NCBI GenBank assembly: GCA_030640215.1
Contig: DAOWJU010000201.1
Location: forward strand, 1 to 7,555
Reading direction: 5' to 3'
DNA from: Desulfuromonadales bacterium
Lineage (GTDB): Bacteria > Desulfobacterota > Desulfuromonadia > Desulfuromonadales > BM103
Length of the DNA stretch: 7,555 nucleotides
Shown here one piece after another: positions 1-6,318 of the stretch; positions within the stretch are counted from its first letter, which is position 1, and every line of letters starts with the position of its first letter. The notes beneath the pieces are model-generated. The model was given only the letters and a program-made list of their open reading frames with translations. It did not search any database and was not told the DNA's origin. The translations under genes were made by a program, and so were the position numbers.

Positions 1-759
1 AGGATCAACATCCGCTGGCCGGGTAAAGTCCATCTCCGGAACCACAGATGTCATCCCCAAGGCTGGCGCAAAGAGGGCAAAGAGTGGGAAAGTCGGCAGA
101 TCAATTTCACCGGGGCGGATATCGTAGACCTGGCGCAACATCTCAACCTGAGCGGAAAAATTGCCATGGCTGTAGATCGCGCCTTTCGGCACACCGGTAC
201 TGCCGCTGGTAAAGAGGATCGCAGCAGTTTCATCGTCAGCGGTCTCAGCGGTTGCATATTGCTGATCGCTGGCAACTCTGGACAGGATTTTTTCAAGATT
301 CGAACCGCCCCAGAAGAGTCGTCGACCCACAGTCAGCAAGGTCTTGACGGTTGGCTTCCCCCAACCGAGCAGGACACGGGCCAGATGCGCTTTGGGAATA
401 CCGATAAAAGCTTCTGGTTGTGCTTCGGCGAGACAGGTTTTCAGGTTCTTGACACCCATGCCGGGATCAACCAGAATCGGTACCGCGCCGATCTTGAAGA
501 GCGCAAAAGTCAGGGCAAAAAACTCGAAGCCGGGCGGCACCATGAGGACAGTGCGGACACCACGGCTGATACCGATCGACTCAAGGGCAGAGGCCATACG
601 GCTGCTCTCCCGATCGAGTTCGGCAAAGGTATATTGAGTGTAGGTGGTTTTATTCTCGCCATCATGGCCGCAGGGAATGTAAATCGCCGGGGTTTCCGGC
701 TGTAGACGCGCCATCTCCGGGAGATGCGCGGCGACATTGGCGGAAGCAGCCTGGTTCAT
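1..759 (-). CDS. oleC: OleC, AMP-dependent beta-lactone synthetase (3' end cut by window edge)
   Basis: The 253 visible residues are the N-terminal half of an acyl-adenylate-forming enzyme; family members are usually about 550 residues, so the C-terminal half lies beyond base 1. The frame is open from the ATG at 759 to base 1. The ATP-binding P-loop TSGSTGVPKG is at residues 184-193, followed by a conserved YSHGNF stretch. In the ole pathway OleC uses ATP to turn a 2-alkyl-3-hydroxy acid into a beta-lactone, releasing AMP and PPi. A generic acyl-CoA ligase would look similar at this resolution; the assignment to OleC rests on the preceding oleA and oleB. The ATG shares one base with the oleB stop (TAATG), which implies translational coupling. 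OleB, OleC and OleD are known to form a multi-enzyme assembly in other bacteria. Confidence 0.88.
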   Translation of the reverse strand, partial: MNQAASANVAAHLPEMARLQPETPAIYIPCGHDGENKTTYTQYTFAELDRESSRMASALESIGISRGVRTVLMVPPGFEFFALTFALFKIGAVPILVDPGMGVKNLKTCLAEAQPEAFIGIPKAHLARVLLGWGKPTVKTLLTVGRRLFWGGSNLEKILSRVASDQQYATAETADDETAAILFTSGSTGVPKGAIYSHGNFSAQVEMLRQVYDIRPGEIDLPTFPLFALFAPALGMTSVVPEMDFTRPADVDP

Positions 760-1685
760 TACACTTTACCAGCAGACGGTTCTTCAAGAGGCCCGGCGAT
801 GGGATGTTCCGCCAGGAATTGTTCGATAATCGGGATCACCTCGTCGCTGGCGTCTTCGAGAATATAATGGCCGCAGTCAGCAAAGGCATGGACCTCCGCA
901 TTCGGGAAGCGACGTTGCCATTCCTTGAGGAAATGTTTATCGAAGACGAAGTCCTTCATGCCCCAGCAGATCGTCATCGGCAGATCCGCAAATCGCTCCA
1001 GACCATCTTCGACTTCACTCACCAGATCATAACCGGGATCTCCCGGCTCAAGTGGAATATCCTGAACAAAACGCAGGGTGGCGATGCGGTCCGTCACCGT
1101 ATCGTAGGGAGCACAGTAAGCTCCACGCAGCGCCTCGGACATCGGGTTGCGCTTACAGCCAACCCTGGCAGCCATCATGGCAAACATATTCAGCCGTTGA
1201 ACGAGAAACGCACCAAGGGCCGTATTACGACAGATTTTCAGAGCCAGGGGGAATTTCTTGCCAGCAGGGAGGTGAAAAGCGGAGGTATTAAGAATCACCA
1301 GACGCGCAATCCTTTCCGGATATCGGGAAGCGTAAGCCATGCCGATCATCCCCCCCCAGTCATGCACAACCAGTGTAATCCGCTCGCGAACCTCAAGATG
1401 CTCAAGTAGGGCATCAAGATCATCAACGCGTTGTTTGAATGTGTAGGAGTAATCCGCATCACCCGGTTTTTCCGAAAGACCGCAGCCGATATGGTCGGGG
1501 ACGATGACACGATAGCGATCACGCAGCGTCTTGGCCAGGTTGCGATAATAGAAAGACCAGCTCGGGTTGCCATGCACCATAACCACTGGATCACCCTGAC
1601 CTTCGTCGAGATAGTGGTATTGCAAGCCGTTCAGCTCAAGAAAATTATTTTCAAAGGGGTAGAGATCGCTCATTAATGTACTCAT
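759..1685 (-). CDS. oleB: OleB, alpha/beta-hydrolase beta-lactone decarboxylase
   Basis: This 308-residue alpha/beta hydrolase is of the haloalkane-dehalogenase type. Visible motifs are HGNPSW (39-44, oxyanion region), the nucleophile elbow HDWGG with Asp109 as nucleophile and Trp110 next to it, Asp245 or Asp249 as candidate acid, and the catalytic His273 in CGHYILED. An Asp rather than Ser nucleophile separates it from esterases. OleB is known to decarboxylate cis-beta-lactones to cis-alkenes. The position between oleA and oleC makes this role much more likely than dehalogenase or epoxide hydrolase activity. Two in-frame starts exist, ATG at 1685 and ATG at 1673 (MSDLYPF...). Neither has a good Shine-Dalgarno sequence, and the shorter form begins closer to the conserved region. 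The stop overlaps the oleC start by one base. Confidence 0.88.
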   Translation of the reverse strand: MSTLMSDLYPFENNFLELNGLQYHYLDEGQGDPVVMVHGNPSWSFYYRNLAKTLRDRYRVIVPDHIGCGLSEKPGDADYSYTFKQRVDDLDALLEHLEVRERITLVVHDWGGMIGMAYASRYPERIARLVILNTSAFHLPAGKKFPLALKICRNTALGAFLVQRLNMFAMMAARVGCKRNPMSEALRGAYCAPYDTVTDRIATLRFVQDIPLEPGDPGYDLVSEVEDGLERFADLPMTICWGMKDFVFDKHFLKEWQRRFPNAEVHAFADCGHYILEDASDEVIPIIEQFLAEHPIAGPLEEPSAGKV

Positions 1686-1711
1686 TGAAGTGTTTGATTT
1701 TGTTCTGGCTT

Positions 1712-1803
1712 AACCATCCTGCATATCCTGTCCATCCTTGTCAGATAAAGTCCCTGAGATCAGAAGCTGAATTTACAGGGATATGCAGGATGGACAGGAT
1801 AAA
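1712..1803. repeat. Long imperfect palindrome of ATCCTG/CATCC units between oleA and oleB
   Basis: Two arms face each other in the 188-base gap. The 15 bases CCATCCTGCATATCC (1714-1728) are exactly the reverse complement of 1779-1793. In a second, shifted register TATCCTGTCCATCCT (1724-1738) is exactly the reverse complement of 1787-1801. The space between the arms has a smaller stem, TCCCTG (1751-1756) with CAGGGA (1776-1781), and inside it TCAG/CTGA (1760-1763 and 1767-1770). The ATCCTGTCCATCC word resembles extragenic repeats that I recall from deltaproteobacterial genomes. It could fold in RNA, protect or end the oleA transcript, or be a non-autonomous repeat that landed here. No T-run typical of an intrinsic terminator directly follows on the minus strand. 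Confidence 0.75.
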
Positions 1804-1873
1804 AACGAAATATGAAGCTCTGTTTGAGTTCTGTTTTGTGCCTGTGGTGCTTCTTTAGATTATAGACCCTTTA

Positions 1874-2917
1874 CTACCACTGGATACCTAGCATTAGGCA
1901 GTTTAAACCGCTACCAATACCGAGAAAACCAACGATATCACCAGGCAGGAGGAAATCGCGTTCCTTGGCAATCGCAGCAGTCACCGGAAGAGAGACCGTG
2001 CCCATATTACCGAGGAATTCATAAGAAGAGAAATCTTTTTCTGCAGAGAGTCCGATCGTCTGCAGAATCAATTTTTGATGAGCCTCGCCAACCTGATGGC
2101 AGATGACCTTGTCGATCCGGTCAGTTGTGAGATCAAGTTCCTTGGAGAAAGCGTCCCAGGTCCGTTTGCCGAGCTTTACGCCATACTTCATAACGGCGAC
2201 AGCATCGGTCTGCATGTAGGGAACATGATTTTCTGGGTCTTCGGACATGATTCCCCAGCGGCAGAGGGTGTGATGCTGGGGTTCAGCGAGATTGACACCA
2301 CCAAGCAGACGGGGTCGGCGCGCTGGCGTGAAGGAGCCGTCCGTGAGAAGAACAGCTGCCGCACCGGAGCCACCGGTCAAAGTTGCCAGCGACTTGGTGA
2401 AATTTTCCATCGTCGGCTTGTCCAGCATCTGCTGGATCATGATCTCATTGATCTCGCGCGAACTCTCGCAGGCGACCACAAGTCCGGCCCGGATCTGGCC
2501 GAGTTCGATGCGGTTGGCGATATCAAGGACACCATTAAGGACGCCGAGACAAGCATTTGAGGTATCGTAAACCGCCACATCACCCTGTATGCCAAGGGCC
2601 GAAGCAACCTGACAGGCCGTGGCTGGTTCGAAATGTTCTCGACAGACACCGGCATAGACAACCGCACCAATGTCAGCTGGGGAGATATCCCGTTCGCGCA
2701 AAGCTTTTTTCGCTGCAGCAATCGCCCCTGCCGAAATACGCGTATTTGGTTTCCACCAACGCCGTTCTCTGATCCCGGTCAGAGCTTCCAACTGCCCGAG
2801 AGGAATATGCAGGGCGTCGTACATTGGCTTCAGCCGGTTTTCCAACTCCGTCGATGTGACGACAATCGGCGCCAGTTCATAGCCAACCGATTCGATATAA
2901 ACTCGTGAGTACTTCAT
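1874..2917 (-). CDS. oleA: OleA, thiolase-fold acyl-CoA condensing enzyme
   Basis: This 347-residue protein is of the 3-oxoacyl-ACP synthase III (FabH-like) family and has the features of OleA. The nucleophile Cys123 lies in SNACLG, His274 in CHQVGEAH and Asn304 in GNMGTVS. Glu97, in REHFEPAT, is 26 residues before the cysteine. The known OleA from Xanthomonas has Cys143, Glu117, His285 and Asn315, so the Cys-Glu and His-Asn spacings match (26 and 30). The glutamate is the OleA-specific base, absent from ordinary FabH. The enzyme joins two fatty acyl-CoAs by non-decarboxylative Claisen condensation to a 2-alkyl-3-keto acid, the first committed step of long-chain olefin formation. The ATG at 2917 has TGGTGG five bases upstream. 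It is the first gene of the ole block, 188 bases before oleB. Its transcript may start in the gap at 2918-3119, or it may also be read through from the toxin gene. Confidence 0.93.
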   Translation of the reverse strand: MKYSRVYIESVGYELAPIVVTSTELENRLKPMYDALHIPLGQLEALTGIRERRWWKPNTRISAGAIAAAKKALRERDISPADIGAVVYAGVCREHFEPATACQVASALGIQGDVAVYDTSNACLGVLNGVLDIANRIELGQIRAGLVVACESSREINEIMIQQMLDKPTMENFTKSLATLTGGSGAAAVLLTDGSFTPARRPRLLGGVNLAEPQHHTLCRWGIMSEDPENHVPYMQTDAVAVMKYGVKLGKRTWDAFSKELDLTTDRIDKVICHQVGEAHQKLILQTIGLSAEKDFSSYEFLGNMGTVSLPVTAAIAKERDFLLPGDIVGFLGIGSGLNCLMLGIQW

Positions 2918-2922
2918 TCATG

Positions 2923-2928
2923 CCACCA
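2923..2928 (-). promoter_or_regulatory. Probable ribosome binding site of oleA
   Basis: TGGTGG on the minus strand lies five bases before the ATG at 2917. It is only a partial Shine-Dalgarno match but is the best one at normal distance, and it supports this start for oleA. Confidence 0.4.
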
Positions 2929-2988
2929 TTTTCATATTAAGACCAAGTTTGCACATAGTACAAGGTAGCTAAAAAGCTGTAAAGCTAT

Positions 2989-2998
2989 AAGGAGGTGA
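2989..2998 (+). other. Perfect Shine-Dalgarno sequence with no gene behind it (anti-SD on the oleA strand)
   Basis: AAGGAGGTGA on the plus strand is a full complement of the 3' end of 16S rRNA. No credible plus-strand reading frame follows at 5-12 bases: the nearest TTG opens only a four-codon frame, and the next ATG (3039) is about 40 bases away. Read on the minus strand, the oleA leader would contain TCACCTCCTT, the anti-SD sequence itself, 72-81 bases before the oleA ATG. The rest of the 2918-3119 gap holds no gene I can support. Confidence 0.5.
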
Positions 2999-3119
2999 AC
3001 CAAAAACTCTCAAATTGATTGGCGGCTGAGGGGTTAAATGATAACAAATTGTTTTTCGGAACATTTAGGTGCAAGTTCGGCTCAAATGCAATCGACTATA
3101 AGTTATAGACTGACACAGT

Positions 3120-3383
3120 TCACTCATAACGTGACCACATCCTTAAAACATGTACGACTTTCTGCTGTTCATCGACTGAATAGATCAGACGATGCTGAAT
3201 ATTGATTCGCCGAAAATAGAATCCTCGAAGGTTCCCGGCCAATTTTTCGTATACTGGATATTCCGCGAATGGATTATCGTGTAAAATTTCCAGAAGACGT
3301 TCCGCCTTTGGCTTCAATCCGGCAGCCTTGAGTTTTTTAGCATCCTTGACCGCAGCCCGCGCAAGAACAACAGTCCAGCTCAC
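3120..3383 (-). CDS. YoeB/Txe-family toxin, ribosome-dependent mRNA endonuclease
   Basis: This 87-residue protein of the RelE-fold YoeB/Txe group aligns without gaps to E. coli YoeB over its middle. Glu46 (YEKL), Arg59 (FRRI) and Arg65 (QHRLIYSV) fall at the same positions as the YoeB active-site residues. YoeB toxins bind the ribosome and cut mRNA in the A site when the antitoxin is lost. The C-terminus reads RMWSRYE, with Arg85-Tyr86 where YoeB ends in catalytic His83-Tyr84, so the general acid/base histidine appears to be missing. This may weaken or alter its activity. Translation starts at GTG 3383, overlapping the antitoxin stop by four bases (GTGA), which couples its synthesis to the antitoxin. 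A close relative such as RelE or YafQ is less likely given the exact YoeB spacing. Confidence 0.9.
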   Translation of the reverse strand: MSWTVVLARAAVKDAKKLKAAGLKPKAERLLEILHDNPFAEYPVYEKLAGNLRGFYFRRINIQHRLIYSVDEQQKVVHVLRMWSRYE

Positions 3384-3631
3384 CAGTCAAGATCCTCGAC
3401 AACCGTCCCCTCTTCGATCGGCTCTGCTGCGGCAGCATGAATGGAGTCAACAAGCCCAGGGACCTGATTCAAATACAGAGTTTCCTCAATCGCGCGCCAA
3501 TCAGCTTCACCGAGGACTACAAAGTTCTCACCTTTACGCCTGGTCACCCGTAAAACATCGTGATTGTCAATACAGCGATCAACTTCGGATTTAAGATTTT
3601 GTCTAAAAAGATTAGCTGTCGTCTCTTGCAT
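3380..3631 (-). CDS. Phd/YefM-family antitoxin
   Basis: This 83-residue antitoxin is cognate to the following YoeB-type toxin. The N-terminal two thirds (TTANLFRQNLKSEVDRC, then VTRRKGENFVVLGEADWRAIEET) follows the Phd/YefM fold that dimerises and binds DNA. The acidic tail (PIEEGTVVEDLDW) would wrap around and block the toxin. A longer in-frame reading back to 3787 exists, but the ATG at 3631 is chosen because AGGAG lies six bases before it, the family homology begins there, and the promoter lies just upstream at 3666-3694. Antitoxin-first order, a four-base overlap with the toxin and an operator in the promoter fit the usual self-repressing arrangement. The dimer, with more affinity when toxin is bound, should repress the pair. 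Confidence 0.9.
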   Translation of the reverse strand: MQETTANLFRQNLKSEVDRCIDNHDVLRVTRRKGENFVVLGEADWRAIEETLYLNQVPGLVDSIHAAAAEPIEEGTVVEDLDW

Positions 3632-3635
3632 CGGT

Positions 3636-3642
3636 CTCTCCT
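3636..3642 (-). promoter_or_regulatory. Ribosome binding site of the antitoxin
   Basis: AGGAGAG on the minus strand, with the AGGAG core six bases before the ATG at 3631, decides the start of the antitoxin against the longer reading. Confidence 0.75.
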
Positions 3643-3665
3643 GTAAATACAAATTCGTGGCACAA

Positions 3666-3694
3666 ACAGTACTACAGTACCGTACTGCTGTCAA
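3666..3694 (-). promoter_or_regulatory. Sigma-70-type promoter of the toxin-antitoxin pair
   Basis: On the minus strand a perfect -35 box TTGACA (3694-3689) is followed after 17 bases by TACTGT (3671-3666). This keeps the first, second and last bases of the -10 consensus. The predicted transcript start, near 3659, leaves a leader of about 30 bases with the AGGAG site before the antitoxin ATG. Confidence 0.7.
3667..3687. promoter_or_regulatory. Palindromic operator inside the toxin-antitoxin promoter
   Basis: CAGTAC-C-GTACTG (3675-3687) is a perfect 6+6 inverted repeat around one base, and a further CAGTAC half-site lies at 3667-3672. Both fall between or on the -35 and -10 boxes, so bound antitoxin would directly block RNA polymerase. 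YefM-YoeB operators are known to contain TGTACA-like palindromes; the GTAC core here resembles them. That the antitoxin binds here is inferred from position and symmetry. Confidence 0.65.
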
Positions 3695-3882
3695 GCGGGT
3701 GAAGTGACAGTAATTTGCTTTCGGCAGGTTGGCACTAACGACACTCGAAACTACACACTCACTAATCACACCGCCCAAATTGACCACTCTTCACTCTCGC
3801 ATCATGCCCAAGATCATGTCAGACCCAAAACCCGAATAAAAGGACCTGTGTCAGACTTGACTTATGGTTATACAAGCCTACC
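3695..3882. other. Gap between the defence operon and the toxin-antitoxin promoter
   Basis: No gene or clear intrinsic terminator is seen in these 188 bases after the helicase stop. The word GTCAGAC occurs twice as a direct repeat (3818-3824 and 3850-3856), and ATCATG twice (3801-3806 and 3813-3818). Their meaning is unknown, and words this short can arise by chance. Confidence 0.4.
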
Positions 3883-6276
3883 CTATGAACGTACCTTGTA
3901 CCCCATCGCCCGATACCCTCGTTCACGTTTGTCCCACATCCTGGCAAGTTTAGGTTGGTCATATTCAACGTAGTCATATATCCTGACATCCTTCTTGTCG
4001 GAATGCTCTCTGTGCAGACGTCCAGCATACTGCTGTAGTGTTCCTTTCCATGAAATCGGCATAGCGAGAACCAGTGTATCAAGGGGCGGGTGGTCAAACC
4101 CTTCTCCGATATAACGACCTGTCGCCAGTAGCACTCTGGGCGCATTTCCATCAAGCTTTTTTAGCGAGTCAAATACTGTTGCTCGCTGTTTTTTTGACAG
4201 GCGACCGTGCAGAACATAGCAACTTGGCACCTCTTCACTCAGGACACTATGGAGCCGTTCTAAATGTTCAGTTCGTTCAGTCAAAACCAGAACTTTTCTT
4301 CCCTCCTGATACGCACTGATAATGTCTTTTGCAATCCGGCTTGTCCGTCGCTCATCACAAACAAGTGCCTTAAAAACATTTTGGATTTCTGCGTCCTGAG
4401 GACACTGTGGTGCAGTAAGTTTTTGAGGCCATACCTCAAGCTCAGTCGGAAGGTTCTTGGGTTGAGCGGCAGTGTGTCTGATTGCGCCACATTGCATGAA
4501 AATGATTGGATGGTGACCATCACGTCTCACGGGTGTCGCAGTTAACCCAAGGATAAATTTTGCCTTGGCTTGCTTCAGAATCGCTTCGAATGAAAATGCT
4601 GAAATGTGATGACATTCGTCAATAATAATTTGGCCGTATGAGTCAAGAACAGCATGAATATCTTCTCGTTTTGAAAGTGACTGCATAACGGCGATGTCAA
4701 TCTTCCCGGAGAGCTTGTTCTTACCTCCTCCAAGCACCCCAGGCAGCTCTTTTGGAAGGTCGAGAAATGTCATCATTCTTTCCTTCCACTGAGTCAGGAG
4801 CTCTGTCCTATGCACTAAAATCAAGGTACTCACCTTACGACGTCCAATCATTGCCGCAGCCGTGACAGTTTTCCCAAATGCTGTCGGAGCGCAAAGCACA
4901 CCCATGTCATACTTCATCATGTTTCTGACCGCAGTCTTCTGATCGTTGCGTAACTTTCCGGTAAATTTTGCAGCGATCTTCTTCCCCGACACTTGTTCAT
5001 CTTGTATTACTGTCTGAATATTGTTCTGAGCCAATAGCTCAAGCACTGACTCAAGACAACCAATGGGGAGGCTGATATGATGTGGGAAGTTTTCAGCACA
5101 TCCTATGATGCGAGGCTTGTCCCAGACTGGCAGTCGCATCGCCTGTGCTTTGTAGAACTCGGGATTCTGAAAAGCTGCTATGCGAACCAGACGATTTGCC
5201 AGTGCCTGAGGTAGCTCGTTTTTAGCAATAAAAATCTGGTTGGCCAAAACCAAAGTTAACTCCTCTGGCATTAGACCAGAGATTTGTTTTTGAACAGTTA
5301 ACGGCCTTTGCCAGGGTTTGCGATCACTTTCCTCAGAGAAGAATGCCACATCAAGTGGGTGCTTGCCGTCACTTGCTCGCAGGAGAACGGCTTCCAGTTC
5401 AGACGGTGTCATCGGCTTCAATGATGCCAAAAACTGCCATTGATCCGGGTGTGGATTCAGATCAAGGTTAACAAAGACGCTACAGTTTCTCTCACGTGGT
5501 TGTTTCTGTAGCGGCAGGGCGATCAAGTTGCCGAAACCACCCTTTGGCATGATGTCCTGGTTTGGGAAAAAGCGATCATAACTGGCAAGAGACAGCTGAT
5601 GTGTACGGTCACAGGTATAACTAATCAGCGCCGCACCGAGTTGTCTTGCTTCGCATGCGGGCACTGGATGCGAGAAGAACACCCAAACGTGAGCGCCCTG
5701 TCCTGATCGTGAAATTTCCAACGCAGCAGGGACTTCCAGTTCGATGCACGATTGCATGAAAGCCTTGGAATCTGCTTCCCAATCTGATTTATCAAAATCA
5801 ACAGCCAGAAAACAGCAGGAGTCATCCGCTAGGAGTGGATAGACACCGACAATATGTTTTCCTGACAGATGATCGTAGATGACTTGATCTGTAACCGGAA
5901 GAAAGAGGCGATTGTCACAACCAGCACATTTTACTTTTGGCTTGTTGCACAGTCCTGTCTTCCACTCATTACCGCAAGCAGGCGAATAGCCGGATCTCCC
6001 TTTTGCCGATTTCCACCGCGTCGGGTAAATGTCGGTTCGACCTCGAAAAAGGCGCCTAAAAAGTGCAACTTTTTGATCTATGGAGAGGTTGACCGGCTGA
6101 ACATCAGGAGAATGTTCACAGGTCTCTTTGGGAGGGTTGCTAACTTCTTGCCAAACAATATCGTGTTTCTTTAGCAAAGTTTTGAGACGTAAGTTCTCTT
6201 CCTGTAGCAGACGTAGTTCTTCTCTAGTTGTATCTTTTGAAAGCTTTTCTGAGGAGTCCTTGCTGTGTTCAGTCAT
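3883..6276 (-). CDS. TOTE-type archaeo-eukaryotic primase fused to an SF2 DEAH helicase
   Basis: This is a 797-residue fusion protein. Residues about 17-40 look like a short leucine-rich coiled coil. A zinc knuckle follows (Cys101, Cys110, Cys117, Cys120), then a primase-polymerase core with the metal-binding pair Asp160/Asp162 (AVDFDK) and SGQGAH with His196, the pattern of the primase domain named for TOTE conflict systems. From about residue 440 comes an SF2 helicase: Walker A APTAFGKT (463-470), DECHH (553-557), GLTATP (577-582) and motif VI QQYAGRLHR (748-756). The protein should bind nucleic acid, hydrolyse ATP to translocate or unwind, and perhaps synthesise a strand. It is the last gene of a set with a nuclease-like and a methylase-like gene, which points to phage or plasmid defence. 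The ATG at 6276 is preferred by homology to the usual start of such proteins, although it lacks a Shine-Dalgarno sequence. A TTG at 6306 would add ten residues and has AGGA ten bases upstream. The exact role is inferred. Confidence 0.88.
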   Translation of the reverse strand: MTEHSKDSSEKLSKDTTREELRLLQEENLRLKTLLKKHDIVWQEVSNPPKETCEHSPDVQPVNLSIDQKVALFRRLFRGRTDIYPTRWKSAKGRSGYSPACGNEWKTGLCNKPKVKCAGCDNRLFLPVTDQVIYDHLSGKHIVGVYPLLADDSCCFLAVDFDKSDWEADSKAFMQSCIELEVPAALEISRSGQGAHVWVFFSHPVPACEARQLGAALISYTCDRTHQLSLASYDRFFPNQDIMPKGGFGNLIALPLQKQPRERNCSVFVNLDLNPHPDQWQFLASLKPMTPSELEAVLLRASDGKHPLDVAFFSEESDRKPWQRPLTVQKQISGLMPEELTLVLANQIFIAKNELPQALANRLVRIAAFQNPEFYKAQAMRLPVWDKPRIIGCAENFPHHISLPIGCLESVLELLAQNNIQTVIQDEQVSGKKIAAKFTGKLRNDQKTAVRNMMKYDMGVLCAPTAFGKTVTAAAMIGRRKVSTLILVHRTELLTQWKERMMTFLDLPKELPGVLGGGKNKLSGKIDIAVMQSLSKREDIHAVLDSYGQIIIDECHHISAFSFEAILKQAKAKFILGLTATPVRRDGHHPIIFMQCGAIRHTAAQPKNLPTELEVWPQKLTAPQCPQDAEIQNVFKALVCDERRTSRIAKDIISAYQEGRKVLVLTERTEHLERLHSVLSEEVPSCYVLHGRLSKKQRATVFDSLKKLDGNAPRVLLATGRYIGEGFDHPPLDTLVLAMPISWKGTLQQYAGRLHREHSDKKDVRIYDYVEYDQPKLARMWDKRERGYRAMGYKVRS

Positions 6277-6318
6277 GGGGAGAACATACCATGCGAAATT
6301 AAGCAATCAAGAGCAGTC

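Noticed and set aside
166..705. Plus-strand reading frame of 179 codons opposite oleC
   Set aside because: The minus strand is open across the whole stretch with an intact adenylation P-loop; the plus frame is its antisense shadow.
804..1409. Long plus-strand reading frame opposite oleB
   Set aside because: It is a shadow of oleB on the other strand; its protein shows no domain pattern, while the minus-strand frame has a complete catalytic set.
2934..2963. Possible oleA promoter, TTGTAC and TAATAT with an 18-base spacer on the minus strand
   Set aside because: The -35 matches only three of six consensus bases and the -10 four of six; such matches are frequent in AT-rich gaps.
3096..3108. 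Palindrome CTATAA-G-TTATAG just after the toxin stop
   Set aside because: It is short and AT-rich with no T-run, so it does not qualify as a terminator and may be chance.
3039..3206. Plus-strand small reading frame of about 55 codons starting at ATG 3039
   Set aside because: It runs antisense through the toxin gene, its start is about 40 bases from the strong Shine-Dalgarno sequence, and the peptide has no recognisable feature.
3632..3787. N-terminal extension of the antitoxin by 52 residues to a start at 3787
   Set aside because: It would put the promoter and operator inside the coding region and has no family similarity; ATG 3631 has a good ribosome binding site.
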